DNA of 64,000 bases from Geotalea toluenoxydans JCM 15764 (GCF_001311985.1 NZ_BBCJ01000021.1:17698-81697); one strand, 5' to 3'; numbered from the stretch's first letter, positions 18,205 through 30,009 are shown. Made by a program: numbers and translations. The notes: generated by a model not told the origin, from the letters alone.

Positions 18205-19512
18205 TCAGGCAAAAAACAGGCTGAAGAGAACCAGGAAGGTGAGCTGACAAGCCGCCACCAGCCAGCCGTTACGCAGCATGGACTTCATATCGGTTGATTC
18301 GGCAAAACCGAGGGAGCTGACCATATTTGCCCCCGGGAAGACAAAATTGTGCACTCTCGTTGCCACCACCAGGGCGAGGGACCAGGCGAGCATCGAGACT
18401 GCATATTTGGCAAGTAGCGGATTGAACATCTCGTGGAGCAGCTTGAGGGTTGCCACCGTCGCACCGCTGATGCCGAAGGCTCCGAGAAAGCCGCCGGTTA
18501 TGACTATCACCGGCTTGCCGCCGGTCTCCATCAGCGGTTTCAGGAGTGTTGTCAGGGCGGCAAAGCCACCTGCCTTTTCCACAAAGATGATAAACGGGTC
18601 CAGGAGGAGAAAGAGCAGGAACAGCCCCACATTGCCGGCCATGCCGTGGATGATGTGCCTGAGGATCTGCTCGAACCTGAGTCCACCGGTAAAGCCGGTG
18701 ATGAAGGAGAGGCCAAGCATGATGACGACAACAAATGAGGTTGGCGCCTTAACCGCAATGCCATAGACGACGGCGGCAACAAAGGCCACCGTAAAGGCAA
18801 GGGTGGCGCACTTGTTCTGCCGCGTCGGCTTGAAGCGCTCCAACTCGTCCGGTTGTTCATAGGGTGTCAGATGGCGAGTATTGCGCTGGATGCGCTGAAT
18901 CATCAACAGGTCACCGCCAGGGTAATGAGGCAACCGGGCCGGAAACATAGAGCAGCATCTCCCGTAGCCGATATTTGTCAGGCCGAGCAGCGTTATCACC
19001 GGCGGGGAAAAGGGCCCCAGGATCAGTGCCTCCTCCCCCACCGCCTGGAAGATGACCCCCACCGTGCTCCGGGACAGCCCTAGGGCGGCGGCAATGGGGA
19101 GGACGATGGGGGCGATGATGGCATTTCCCCCCGCCATGGTCCCAAGCAGACCGACAATGACGAGACAAGCAACCATGATGCCCAGCATGGCCTTCCTCTC
19201 CGTGTCCACCCCTATACTGTAGATGATGCCGTGGACGATGGTGTGGGACACTTTGGTGGCATTGAGCACCTCGCCCAAGCCCCGGCCAAGCATGATGATC
19301 AGCCCCACCAGCGCCAGGAAGGATCCCATGCTGTTGGCCAGTGCCGTTCCCAGGGAAACCAGGGTCTGTTGACTGAGAAGGGCCCCGATGACGACACAGA
19401 TCACGGTGGCAGCCAGGATGTCCACGTTGCGGAATACCAGGATAATGTAGACCAGGAGCGGCGCCAGGCCGAGCAGGCCCCAGAAAATGCCGGGTACTGT
19501 TTCAAGGGACAT
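18205..19512 (-). CDS. GntP-like permease, locally garbled by three indels
   Basis: A membrane transporter resembling the GntP/gluconate:H+ symporter group, with 10 or more hydrophobic segments. The start at 19512 follows AAGGAGA. The frame stays open, but the stretch at about 18905-18965 reads nonsense. Adding three single bases there (after GGG, before ATTACC, and in TGGTTG) yields YGEMLLYVSGPVASLITLAV-TWLMIQ, which fits the membrane profile. It is 92 bp downstream of a D-aminoacylase gene on the same strand, so it may import N-acyl-amino acids or a related acid. Confidence 0.72.
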   Translation of the reverse strand: MSLETVPGIFWGLLGLAPLLVYIILVFRNVDILAATVICVVIGALLSQQTLVSLGTALANSMGSFLALVGLIIMLGRGLGEVLNATKVSHTIVHGIIYSIGVDTERKAMLGIMVACLVIVGLLGTMAGGNAIIAPIVLPIAAALGLSRSTVGVIFQAVGEEALILGPFSPPVITLLGLTNIGYGRCCSMFPARLPHYPGGDLLMIQRIQRNTRHLTPYEQPDELERFKPTRQNKCATLAFTVAFVAAVVYGIAVKAPTSFVVVIMLGLSFITGFTGGLRFEQILRHIIHGMAGNVGLFLLFLLLDPFIIFVEKAGGFAALTTLLKPLMETGGKPVIVITGGFLGAFGISGATVATLKLLHEMFNPLLAKYAVSMLAWSLALVVATRVHNFVFPGANMVSSLGFAESTDMKSMLRNGWLVAACQLTFLVLFSLFFA

Positions 19513-19603
19513 CAGATTCTCCTTTAGCACTGGCTTGTTCAAAAGGGAAAGTATTTTATTTTTTCAACCGAAACGGATGAGGTCTGGCCGGCGCTTTTTC
19601 TTA

Positions 19604-21206
19604 TCAGCTAAGATTAAGCCTGCGCAGAACCCGCCCCGGTCTCCGCCCGGTAAGTTTTCCGTCCCAGATCACCGGTTCCCCGGCCACGAAGAGATGTACG
19701 ATGCCGGTGGCATAGCTGTGTGGGTCGGCATAATCAGCCTGGTCCCTGACCGTTGCCGGATCGAAGAGGACCAGATCGGCGGCATAACCCTCCCGCACCA
19801 GCCGCGGTCGCTCAGCCCCAAGCGGGATGCCGGCAGTCCGGTCATCTTGTGGACAGCTGCCTCCAGTGACAGCAGGTTTTCCTCCCGCACATAGCGCCCA
19901 AGGACTCGGGTAAAAGTACCATAGGAGCGGGGATGGGTCGCTTCACCAGAGGCATCCACGGCATTGAGGCCATGGCCGTCGGAGCCAACCATGACTGCCG
20001 GATCGGCGAGAATGGCTGCCACATCCTCCTCGGCCATGGAAAAGAAGATGGCCCCCACCTCCCCTTTCTCTTCCACCAATAGCCTGATCACCACTTCGGC
20101 GCCGTTGCACCCCCAGCAGTCGGCAATCTCGGCGATAGTCTTGCCGGAGAGATGGCGGTTTTGCCCGGAGCGGCAATTGCTGATCATGATTCCTGCCGCT
20201 CCTTCGCGGGAAACCATGGCGCTGTCGATTTCAGGTAGAAGCTGATTCCGCAGCTCGGATGCCTGCAGCCGCTGCAAAAGGGAAGCAGCCCCCCCTTCAT
20301 GTGCCCACTGTGGAATTACCGCTGCCAGGGTGGTGGCCGAAGCCGCATAGGGATACTGATCGGCAGCGATATCCAGGCCTGTTGCCCGAGCCGCTGCAAT
20401 TTTCGTCAATATTTCACCGGCTCGCCCACGATTGCCCCGTCCCATGGCTTTAAGGTGGGAGATCTGCACCCGCACCCCGCTTTCCCTGCCTATGGCCATG
20501 GCTTCTTCAAGGGCCGTCATCAGCCTTCACCTTCGCTGCGGATGTGGCTTGTATAGAGCGCCCCGCAGGCGACCAGCGTACGGGCAAGGGCAATCAGTTC
20601 ATCCGTGTCGGCATAGCTCCCCGGCGGATAGATAAGTCCGGTGGACATGCCCCATGCTCCCTGCTGCAGGGCTATTTTCAACGTTACCTGTATCTGCTCC
20701 AGCTCGGCGGGGGTCGGCGGCCGGCTTTCCATGCCCATGGCAGCCATACGCAGGGAAGCATGCCCCACCAGCGGCGCCACGTTGATCCCGATCCCCGGCC
20801 TCTCCACCGCCTCGCTCCAGGAGGCGAGGTCATTCCAGGCAATGCCGCCCGCGGGCTGGCAGAAGTCGTGCAGCGCCAGATATTCGGCCAGTTGACGCTC
20901 TCCCCGTGGAGCCACCGGGAAAAAGCTCAGCCCGCAATTACCGGTCACCTCCAGGGTAACCCCCTGAAAAGCCTTGCTTTCCACCAGCGGATATCGAAAA
21001 AGGGTCATGTCCGAGTGGCTGTGGATGTCGATGAATCCCGGAGCCAACACAAGGCCGGCCGCATCCACAACCTTGTCTGCAGCGAGCCGGGAATTTCCTC
21101 GGTCGACGGCAAGAATGCGTCCCTCTGCCATCAGAACATCAGCCGTACAGGCGGGTCCTCCGCTGCCGTCAACCACCGTTGCGCCTTTTATTAGCAGAGA
21201 ATTCAT
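19604..21206 (-). CDS. N-acyl-D-amino-acid deacylase (D-aminoacylase family), two frameshifts
   Basis: An amidohydrolase of about 533 residues that removes acyl groups from N-acyl-D-amino acids or related amides. Metal-site blocks are visible: DIHSHSDMTLFR near residue 60, TSHIRSEGEG, VQISHLKAMG, and VMVGSDGHGLNAVD. Frame slips at about 20522 and 19800 are each cured by one added base. The C-terminus ends in GKLTGRRPGRVLRR, normal for the family. The permease gene follows. Confidence 0.85.
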
Positions 21207-21483
21207 CGATCCACCTCCGGCAGCCCCCCTTCAAGGAGGCGAACTTATCCTACGGTAATTTTCCGGGAGATAAAAGGGGAAAAAGAGTCAATATCTTCAC
21301 TTGAAATGACCAGTCACCTCTGCTACCATTAAAAACACCTTATATTTACCGGAGTCCGACTGGAACCCGCCAGGATAGTCCGTCAATAATTAATGAAAGA
21401 GTGATTTTTTTCTTTATCGAGCCGGTCGCCGTGTGGCATTATCTCCATCCGGCATCACACCCCTTTGCGTCAGGAGAATCCAT

Positions 21484-22472
21484 ATGCCTATCCTTGTAAC
21501 AGGCGGCTGCGGCTACATCGGCAGCCATGTTGTCCGTCAGCTCAGTGAAGCGGGGCTTGAAGTAATTGTCTATGACAACCTTTCCACCGGTTCTGCCGAG
21601 GCCCTTGTCAACGGCGAAAGACTCATTGTTGGAGAACTGTCCGACACGGAAATGTTGGAACAGGTTTTTCGCGCTCACTCACCGAAAACCGTTCTTCATT
21701 TTGCCGCTGCCATCGTCGCCCCGGAGTCGGTTTCCGACCCGCTCAAATACTATGGCAACAACACCTGCAATACCATGAACCTGCTCAGAACCTGCGTCAA
21801 ATTTGGCGTGGAGCGTTTTATCTTTTCCAGCACCGCGGCCGTCTATGGTCTCCCTGAAGAGGGGGTGGCTTCGGAGGAGTCTCCGACAGTCCCCATCAAC
21901 CCTATGGGACCTCCAAACTCATGAGCGAATGGATGCTCAGGGATACCGCCCTGGCCCATGGCCTGAAATATGTGGCGCTACGGTATTTCAACGTTGCTGG
22001 AGCTGACCCTGAAGCGCGCATGGGCCAGAGGACCCCCGACGCCACCCATTTGATCAAGGTATGCTGCCAGGCGGCCCTGGGAATGCGGCAGCAGGTCTCC
22101 ATCTATGGCACCGATTACCCTACCCCCGACGGTACCGGCATTCGCGACTATATCCACGTGGAGGATCTGGCTTCCGCCCATCTGGCCGCCTTGCGCTACC
22201 TGGAAAACGGAGGGCGCTCCGAAATCATCAATGTGGGCTACGGACAAGGATCAAGTGTCCGGGAGGTGGTCCAGGTGGTACGCCGCGTATCGGGAGTGGA
22301 ATTCACGGCAGTGGAGTCGCCACGCCGTCCCGGCGACCCGGCCTCCCTCATTGCCAGGGCAGATTACGCCCGTAATCTCCTTAAATGGACCCCTCGCCAT
22401 GACAACCTGACGCAAATCGTTACCGATGCCTGGCGTTGGGAGCAGAAACTCTTCAAGGGGAAGCACCCGTAA
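21484..22472 (+). CDS. galE: UDP-glucose 4-epimerase, one frameshift in the active-site motif
   Basis: A short-chain dehydrogenase-type epimerase interconverting UDP-glucose and UDP-galactose, supplying envelope polysaccharide. The start at 21484 follows AGGAGA. The NAD motif is TGGCGYIGSHVVRQL. Near 21904 one T is missing from CCTTATGGG; restoring it gives NPYGTSKLMSEW, the catalytic YxxxK. The C-terminal half (KYVALRYFNVAGADPEARMG, DYIHVEDLA) is normal. About 329 residues. Confidence 0.9.
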
Positions 22473-22682
22473 CTTCCAACGCCAATGTCACCTTCCACTG
22501 CCCCGTCCACCTTTCCGGACGGGGTCCCATCACCTCCGCCAGCCTTTTTCGTCCGCCCCGTTCCAGCAATACCTAAATAACGGCAATAGATTGCATTCTC
22601 CTACCCGTGTGTTATTAGTTTGGAATACCAAGTTAGCTAATTCTAACAGAAGCCTGAGCGTGGGGCTGATGGAGGAGACACA

Positions 22683-23435
22683 ATGGAAGCTGCAACTGGA
22701 GCAACCCGGAGTGGCTTGGAAAGAGGGGCAAAACAGCATGGAAAGGAGCGTATCAATGTGGGCCGAAATGAGAGGACCGCATCCATGATTGGTGGGGCGG
22801 CGCTTGCCGTTTCAGGGCTGACAAAGCTGGCCCACAAGCGGATTCTGCCTGGAATGGCACTGATGGCAGCAGGAGGGATGTTCCTCTACCGCGGCAAAAC
22901 TGGCCATTGCAATCTGTTCGAGGCCATGGGTGTCGACACCGCCGGCACTGATGACAAGGGACTGAACGTGGAGAAGGTGCTGACCATCAACCGCTCTCCC
23001 CAGGAAGTCTATGACTTCTGGCATAATTTCGAGAACATCCCCAGGTTCATGCGTCACCTGGATACCGTCCGCACCACCGGCGTCCGCACCTCCCATTGGA
23101 AAGCAAAGGGGCCGGCCGGGGTAACGGTTGAATGGGATGCAGAGATACTGGAAGATTACCCGGGGCAAAGGATCAGCTGGCAATCCCTTGGCAACGCCGA
23201 TATCCCCAACGAAGGGTCGGTGGAATTCATGGAAGCCCCTGGTGGACGCGGCACCGAGCTGAAGGTTAATCTCACCTATCGCCCCCCCGGTGGAGCTGCC
23301 GGGAAAATAGCGGCCAGGGTTGCCCACGGCATCAATTCCCAGGTCATCGAAGAGGACCTGAAACGCCTGAAGCAGATTATGGAGACCGGAGAAACCGCCA
23401 CGGCGGCCTACAGGGGAAGTGAAACCTTCCACTGA
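22683..23435 (+). CDS. Membrane-anchored SRPBCC (polyketide cyclase-like) protein
   Basis: A 250-residue protein. Residues about 33-70 form a DUF2892-like hydrophobic pair ([37 protein letters not shown]). A START/SRPBCC ligand-binding domain follows from about 95 ([31 protein letters not shown]). This two-part form is common in uncharacterised stress-linked proteins. It is first in a run of stress-like genes and is intact. Confidence 0.82.
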   Translation: MEAATGATRSGLERGAKQHGKERINVGRNERTASMIGGAALAVSGLTKLAHKRILPGMALMAAGGMFLYRGKTGHCNLFEAMGVDTAGTDDKGLNVEKVLTINRSPQEVYDFWHNFENIPRFMRHLDTVRTTGVRTSHWKAKGPAGVTVEWDAEILEDYPGQRISWQSLGNADIPNEGSVEFMEAPGGRGTELKVNLTYRPPGGAAGKIAARVAHGINSQVIEEDLKRLKQIMETGETATAAYRGSETFH

Positions 23436-23469
23436 ACCGGCCACCCCACACATAGGAAAAGGAGGCTCT

Positions 23470-24662
23470 ATGAAGGCTGTTTGCTGGCACGGGAAGCACA
23501 ATGTGCAGGTAGATACTGTTCCGGACCCCCAGATCCTCAATCCTCGTGATGCCATCGTAAAAGTCACCCTCTCCGGCATCTGCGGCTCCGACCTGCATCT
23601 CTATAACGCAAAGTCCCGACCATGAAAGAAGGAGACATCCTCGGCCATGAGTTCATGGGCGAGGTTGTCGAGGTGGGCTCAGCCATTACTTCAATCAGCC
23701 GCGGCGACCGCGTTATCGTTCCCTTTCCCATAGCCTGCGGCGACTGCTGGTACTGCCAGGAGGGGCTGTGGGCACTCTGCGACAACTCCAACCCCAATTC
23801 CTGGATGCTGGAAAAACTCTATGGAGACACCGGCGCCGGCATCTTCGGTTATTCCCATCTGTACGGCGGCTATGCCGGCGGGCAAGCGGAATATGTCCGT
23901 GTCCCCTTTGCCGACACCGGTCTGGAGAAGGTACCTGCGGAATTGGGCGACGAGAAGGTACTTTTTCTCACCGATATCCTGCCCACCGGTTACCAGGCCG
24001 CCGAAAACTGCAATATTCGGAAAGGGGACACGGTTGCGGTCTGGGGCTGTGGGCCGGTTGGGCTTCTGGCAATGAAATGCGCCTGGCATCTGGGAGCGGG
24101 CAAGGTATTCGCCATAGACCGCTTCCCCGAGCGGCTTGAAATGGCCCGTATCAATTGCAAGGCTGAAACACTCAACTACGAAGAAACCGACATTACGGAA
24201 GCGCTGCACAACATGACCGGCGGGCGGGGCCCCGATTCCTGCATCGATGCCGTCGGCATGGAAGCCCAGGGAACCGGATTCGAAGCAGCCTATGACACAG
24301 TCAAACAGACGCTGCACCTGGAAAATGACCGACCCATTGCCCTGCGCCAGTTGATCAAGGCCTGTCGCAAGGGGGGAACCATCTCTGTGCCGGGCGTATA
24401 TAGCGGCTTTGTGGATAAAATGCCCATGGGTGCCATTTTCGCCAAAGGGTTGACCCTCCGCGCCGGACAGACCCACGTCCAGAAGTACCTGCGGCCACTG
24501 ATGCGACTGATTGAGACCGGGGAGATCGACTCGTCATTTCTCATCACCCACCGCATGTCCCTGAATGATGCACCCATGGGCTACGAACTCTTCGACCGCA
24601 AGCAGGACGGCTGCGTCAAGATTGTCCTCAGGCCCCAGGGAACCAGTCAGACCGTGCACTGA
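23470..24662 (+). CDS. Zinc-dependent alcohol dehydrogenase, one frameshift
   Basis: A medium-chain dehydrogenase/reductase. The start at 23470 follows AAGGAGG. Zinc and cofactor features: [20 protein letters not shown], four structural cysteines in [17 protein letters not shown], and the Rossmann motif [13 protein letters not shown]. Near 23610 one G is missing from AACGGC, and its return joins the two frames. About 397 residues, similar to glutathione-dependent formaldehyde dehydrogenase-like proteins. A close paralogue lies at 28624-29846. Confidence 0.88.
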
Positions 24663-24709
24663 TGGAGGCAGGGCCAACAGAGCTGTTCCAACACTTACAG
24701 GAGGCGGCC

Positions 24710-25225
24710 ATGGCACAGCAATCTCACCAGTTCTTCGAGCTTCTCAAAAATGATCACCGCCGGGCGGAGCAGCTCATGCAGCAGGTCTCCGCCGCATCCC
24801 GCGAACAAAGGCAGGAGCCTTTCATCACCCTGCGTAACGAACTGCAGGCGCACTTCCAGATCGAGGAAAAATTCTTTTATCCGAAACTTCTTCCCATTCA
24901 GGACATGAAGGCACTGGTGGAAGATGCCCTGGACGAGCACCAGGAGGCCAAGGACCTGCTCTCCCAGCTGGAAAGAATCGGCTTTGCCGCAAAGGACTGG
25001 CAGGAAACCTTCAGTGAGCTTGAGGATGGGATCAGACACCATCACGAGGATGAAGAGCAGGAAATTTTCCCCAAATGCACCCAGTTCCTCAAGGACCAGG
25101 AACTGACCGACATGGCCCGGAAATCGGTACAGGAAAAGGAGCATTTTCTCACACGCGCTGCCAAATCAAGTTCAGCCAGGCCAGGAGCGAGGAGAAAGCC
25201 CACAGGAAAAGAAATTCACCCATAG
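24710..25225 (+). CDS. Hemerythrin-like HHE domain protein
   Basis: A 171-residue helical protein. The start at 24710 follows AGGAGG. Di-iron ligand candidates lie in KNDHRRAEQL, HFQIEEKFFYPKL, ALDEHQEAKDLL and DGIRHHHEDEEQEIFPK. It probably binds O2 or NO, or handles iron, in the cytoplasm. It is intact, and resembles the protein at 27105-27614. Confidence 0.87.
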   Translation: MAQQSHQFFELLKNDHRRAEQLMQQVSAASREQRQEPFITLRNELQAHFQIEEKFFYPKLLPIQDMKALVEDALDEHQEAKDLLSQLERIGFAAKDWQETFSELEDGIRHHHEDEEQEIFPKCTQFLKDQELTDMARKSVQEKEHFLTRAAKSSSARPGARRKPTGKEIHP

Positions 25226-25244
25226 GCATGAAAGGAGAAACCAC

Positions 25245-26991
25245 ATGAAACAAGCACGACCCGGCTTGATGGAAGTGATTTTATTATTCATTGCCATGAC
25301 AACTCTTTTAACAGCAGGATGCGGTGGCGGTGGAGGGGGCGCAGCAGCAACACCCAGCGGTACCGCCAGCATTCATATAACCGACGCACCTGACCTGAAC
25401 TACGACCATGTCTGGATTACGGTAACGGAAGCATGGTTCCACAAGCTGGATACCGACGACCTCACCGATGCCGGATGGATCAAGTTTCCCCTGTCAACGC
25501 CAAGAACCATCGATCTTGTCGCCCTCACCGCCGGCCAGACCCAGGAGGTCTGGAGTGGCCTGCAGCTCCCGGCCGGCGAGTACGGACAGATCAGGGTCTT
25601 CCTGGCCCCCACCGAGGGTCCGGCCCGGGCTTCCTTACCCAGCGGGGTCACCTTCAACAACGAGGTTGACTATACTGACAGCACCGGCGCACATAAAGTA
25701 CCTCTGCGCATTCCATCCCCCGGACAGGGGATCAAGGTCCTGCCGGAAACGCCGATCATCGTCGCCGGCGGCGACCTGAAGCTGGCGCTGGACTTCAACG
25801 TCGGCGAAGACGTGGTGCAGATCTTCCGCCAGGGACGGATGTCATCGGCGCAGAATCTTGCCGCCGTGCCGACCAGAGCCAAGGAATTCATTCTCAAAGC
25901 CCGTCTGAGATATTTCGACATGAACAGCGCCGGTGCCATAACCGGCACACTGGTGCCTCCTGCAACCGCTTTCGGCAATTCCAGCAGTGCCTTCCGCAAT
26001 ATCAGCGGCGCCTTTAACAATATGAGCAGTTCCTTCAGGACCGCCTTCCAGAACTATACGGGCAAGAATTTTACAATCAAGGCCGAGCAGGTAAACACGG
26101 TAACCTCATTGCGCCAATCCCGGCGCGCAACTAGCATCGACAGCAGCGGCCGGTTCACCCTTTACCCGCTGCCGGTTTTCGGCACCGCCACCACCGCCAC
26201 CTATGACCTGGTCATCAGAGGGCGCAACGTGGAAACAATCATCATCAACGGCGTCAAAGTCCACAAGGGAAGCTCGCCGCAGCAGGCTACCGCCGTCAGT
26301 TCCAGGCCAATCAGGCTTACAACCGGCACTGAATTCCCAGCAGATGTCAAAGTCAAACCGGCAGGGGCCGCCGTGACCTTCTACCAGACCCTGCCCACAG
26401 ACCCGGTCCCCTATGAGATCCGCTTCAGGCACATCGATCCATTCAGCACCAGCGGCAGTTTCAGCGCTCCCATGGAGCTGTCCTCAGGCCCGCTCCATGT
26501 GGGAGCATTCGCCAATGGGGGACCGATCACCTTCAACCCCGTTACTCCCAACGAAGGGCTGGGCGGTTTCAGAGCCATTGCCACCGCAGAGCTGTTCAAC
26601 GCCAGTCAACCCGTAGCTGTCAGCTCCCTGACACCGCTGATCGACTTCGGTACTCTGGCCATCTCGCACCGGCCACGGCCAGAACCATCAGCGGCAAGAT
26701 CACGGTCAAGGATGCGGGGCTTGACCAGGGAATCATGCTCATTACCCACGGCGGCACCCTTGTGGACACCCTGGATCTGAGCGACAAGGTCAAGGTGGTG
26801 ATAATCCTTACACCACCGGCAACTTGCCTGGCGGAACAACCGCTGCACCGCTGTCCGGCGCCTTCTATGACCTGTTCGTCCTCGGCTGGAGCGCAGCTCA
26901 GCCGGATAACACCACCGAAACCGGAAGCGCAACCGGCGTCAACCTGAAGACCGGCAACGGCACCGCCGACATCACCATGTCAAAGCTCTAG
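25245..26991 (+). CDS. DUF4382 lipoprotein, two frameshifts
   Basis: A secreted lipoprotein (lipobox LLTAGC, then a six-Gly run). The DUF4382 domain starts at SIHITDAPDLNYDHVWITVTE and covers about 150 residues. Later parts hold carboxypeptidase-regulatory-like beta segments (YDLVIRGRNVETIIINGVKV). Frame slips near 26670 and 26800 are repaired by single bases, giving a Thr/Gly-rich C-terminus that ends TADITMSKL. Similar lipoproteins are common in metal-reducing bacteria. Function unknown. Confidence 0.8.
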
Positions 26992-27104
26992 ACCTGCCGG
27001 AGGAGGGGCAGCTGCTCCTCCTCCCCACTGGCAGTGCTTCGGCCTGATCAGCACAGACAGCCGTAGGCGTGACAACACCCAACACCCACAAAAGGAGGCA
27101 TTAC

Positions 27105-27614
27105 ATGGCCAGAAAACAGAGCTCCGAAACCGACGTTTTCCAGATCCTGCGCACTGACCACCAGGAAGTTAGCAAGCTTATGGACAAGATCAAGCAGGCC
27201 GATGGACAGCAGAAGCAGCAGCTGTTTTCCCAACTGCAGGAAGAACTCAACAACCACATGGACCAGGAAGAGAGGTTTTTCTACCCGAAGCTGGAAGAAA
27301 TCGAAGATCTGGCCGACCTGGTTCAGGATTCCTATGCCGATCACGATGACATCAGACAGATACTGCAGCAGATGAACGAGCAGGACTTCAACTCAGATGA
27401 ATGGCAGGCAAACTGCGAAGCACTGGAGGATACCAAGGACGATCACGTGGATGTGGAAGAGGAAGAGATCTTCCCCCAGGCCATGGAACTGGTGGACGCT
27501 AGCGTTTTGAACCAGATCGGCGAGCAGATAGCTGCAGAAAAGGCCAAAACAGTAGAACCAGCAGCAGCCAAGGCGCCAAGGCAACAGAAACGGCCACCCA
27601 GAGCTCATGCATGA
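27105..27614 (+). CDS. Hemerythrin-like HHE domain protein, second copy
   Basis: A 169-residue protein, start at 27105 after AAAAGGAGG. Ligand blocks: RTDHQEVSKL, NNHMDQEERFFYPKL, YADHDDIRQIL, DDHVDVEEEEIFPQ. A basic Ala/Pro/Lys tail (KAPRQQKRPPRAHA) ends the protein and could bind nucleic acid or membrane. Intact. Confidence 0.87.
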   Translation: MARKQSSETDVFQILRTDHQEVSKLMDKIKQADGQQKQQLFSQLQEELNNHMDQEERFFYPKLEEIEDLADLVQDSYADHDDIRQILQQMNEQDFNSDEWQANCEALEDTKDDHVDVEEEEIFPQAMELVDASVLNQIGEQIAAEKAKTVEPAAAKAPRQQKRPPRAHA

Positions 27615-27650
27615 CGAGCAGGTGCCCAAACCATGGTAAAGGAGGTATAT

Positions 27651-28090
27651 ATGGACCGTGAAGAGATCCTCGACCAACTGGAAAAACTGATCAAGCTGGA
27701 TGTGGATGCCACCCATGCCTATGACCAGGCAATCAAGAACATGGATCAATCCATCGTCCGGGACAAGCTTCTCTCATTCCAGGGAGACCATCGCCGGCAC
27801 ATCGATGTGCTTTCGGAAAAGATGAGAGAACTGCAGGGTACGCCACCTGACCTGACTGCCGACTTCAAGGGCTTTTTCATCAAGGGATTTACGGCACTGC
27901 GCAGCATGATAGGGGCCAAAGGCGCACTGCAGGCCATGGAAACCAACGAAAGGCTTACCACCTCCACCTATGAGAAAGCAAGCGGCCTGGGCTGGCCAGC
28001 GACATTGCCGCAATCGTCCGCTCAAACTGGGCCGACGAGCAGCGCCATCTCTCCTTCATCCGCGAGGCAATCTCGGGAGGCCATGTCTGA
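27651..28090 (+). CDS. Ferritin-like four-helix (PA2169/DUF2383-type) protein, one frameshift
   Basis: About 147 residues. The start at 27651 follows AAAGGAGG. It begins MDREEILDQLEKLIKLDVDATHAYDQAI and continues with SFQGDHRRHIDVLSEKM, a di-iron-like helical bundle. Near 27995 one missing base shifts the frame; repair gives SDIAAIVRSNWADEQRHLSFIREAI and a stop at 28090. Likely a stress-induced ferritin-like protein. Confidence 0.78.
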
Positions 28091-28109
28091 TTTTGGGTGA
28101 TGAAATTAA

Positions 28110-28147
28110 AAAAAGGGCTTGAATCCAATAGATTCAGGCCCTTTTTT
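28110..28147. terminator. Bidirectional terminator
   Basis: AAAAGGGCTTGAATC pairs with GATTCAGGCCCTTTT (one G-T wobble) between convergent genes. Confidence 0.82.
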
Positions 28148-28166
28148 CTTTGCCTGCTGGTCCCGG

Positions 28167-28442
28167 TCAGCCTTTTTTGCTTTGCTGGCTCTGCTGCTGT
28201 GATGATTTGCTCCGGGACGAACCTTGATGTTCCTTGCCGTATGACTTCATTACGTCAGCCATGCTGCCATATTCCCTCTCTTCGAAATTCTGGAGCTGAC
28301 TGATGACTTCCCTGTCCGCATGTTCATGCTGGGCATGCTTGATCAGGTCCTGTTTGCTGGCAGGGAAGCTGATCCCTTTCAGATTCTTGGTGACATTGGC
28401 GGGAGATTGACCGCCGCCGCGTCCGACATTACCTGGAGCCAT
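28167..28442 (-). CDS. DUF2795 protein
   Basis: A 91-residue protein, start at 28442 after AAGGAGG. The DUF2795 core reads GISFPASKQDLIKHAQ, then REYGSMADVMKSYG. The C-terminus is Ser/Gln-rich and ends SQQSKKG. The family is helical and of unknown function. Confidence 0.83.
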   Translation of the reverse strand: MAPGNVGRGGGQSPANVTKNLKGISFPASKQDLIKHAQHEHADREVISQLQNFEEREYGSMADVMKSYGKEHQGSSRSKSSQQQSQQSKKG

Positions 28443-28623
28443 AAGCGTACCTCCTTTTCGTAGATTTGTCGCAGCCTTGTCGGCTCTTAACAATTTTAAC
28501 ACCGTGCAAAGGCCTGACAACCGCTTTTTTCGCAGTTTACCCCGGATTCAGCGCGTTGCAATGCCCTCCACAACTGCTACACTACCAGTTAACGGGACCT
28601 AATCCAAGAAGGGAGGTACGGAT

Positions 28624-29846
28624 ATGAAAGCAGTTGTGTGGCACGGAGTGGGCGACATCCGGCTGGATGATGTCGCTGAACCGCGGATCGAACAACAGAC
28701 CGATGCCATCGTCAAGATAACTGCCAGCGCCATCTGCGGCACCGATCTCCACATGGTGCGCGGCACCATGAGCGGGATGAGGCCGGGGACCATTCTCGGC
28801 CACGAAGGGGTCGGCACAGTGGAAGAGGTCGGTACTGCCGTGCGTAACTTCAAGCCTGGCGACCGGGTTCTTATTCCATCCACCATAGCCTGCGGCTATT
28901 GCTCCTATTGCCGGGACGGCTACTATGCCCAGTGCGATAATGCCAACCCAAACGGCATGCAGGCCGGAACCAGCTTTTTCGGCGGCCCGGAGAAATCCGG
29001 CCCCGTCAACGGCCTGCAGGCGGAGAAAGCGCGGATACCTTTGCCGGGGTAGGCCTGGTCAAAATCCCTGACGGCGTAACCGACGAGCAAGCAATCCTGG
29101 TCTCGGACATCTTTCCGACGGGATACATGGGAGCGGAACTGGCCGAGATAAAACCGGGCAACACGGTGGCAATCTTCGGCTGCGGACCTGTTGGCCAGTT
29201 CGCCATCACCAGCGCCAAACTATTCCAGGCCGGCAGGATCTTCGCCGTTGACTGCATCCCCTCTCGATTGGAAAAAGCACGGGAACAGGGAGCCGAGGTA
29301 ATCGACTTTTCCAAGGAGGATCCGGTGCAGATGATCCGGGAGATGACCGGGGGGATCGGCTGCGATCGTGCCATCGACGCCGTCGGAGTCGATGCGGAAG
29401 CGCCTCACACTGGCCCGGCAGTGAGGGAGGCGAAGGAACACGAAGAGGAATTCAGGCAGGAGGTGGCCCACGTGGCGCCCCAGACCAATATCAGCGGTGA
29501 CAACTGGCATCCCGGCGATGCTCCATCCATGACCCTCATCTGGGGGGTGGAGTGCCTGGCCAAGGCGGGCACCTTTTCCGTTATCGGCGTTTATCCGGAG
29601 AGTGTGACCCTTTTCCCCATCGGCATGGCCATGAACAAGAACCTCACCATCAAGATGGGCAACTGCAACCATCGCAAATATATTCCGTTCCTGCTGGACA
29701 TGGTCAGAAGCGGCACGGTCGATCCGGTCAGGATATTGACCAGGAGAGAACCCCTCACCTCGGCGGTGGATGCATACCGAGCCTTCGACATGCGCCAGTC
29801 GGGCTGGCTGAAGGTGGAGTTGCAGACGAGCGAGATGACACACTAG
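28624..29846 (+). CDS. Zinc-dependent alcohol dehydrogenase, second copy, one frameshift
   Basis: Paralogue of the gene at 23470, starting after GGGAGG. Motifs: ASAICGTDLHMV, GHEGVGTVEEVG, CGYCSYCRDGYYAQCDN and the Rossmann motif IFGCGPVGQFA. It carries an insert near residues 255-300 (EAKEHEEEFRQEVAHVAPQTN) not present in the first copy. One T is missing from TTTT near 29035. About 407 residues. Substrate unknown. Confidence 0.87.
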
Positions 29847-30009
29847 AAGGTTGCTGAAAACTCTGCAGGGGCTGGCCTGGGCCGACTCGGCCACAGGCCG
29901 GCCAGTCGGGATGATTTATGAGCCGATCACCTCATCCATTCGTGACAGAGCAGCCGCGGCAGGCAATCAATTATTTTTAAAACAAAGTTTGTTTTAGCAA
30001 AGATTTAGC

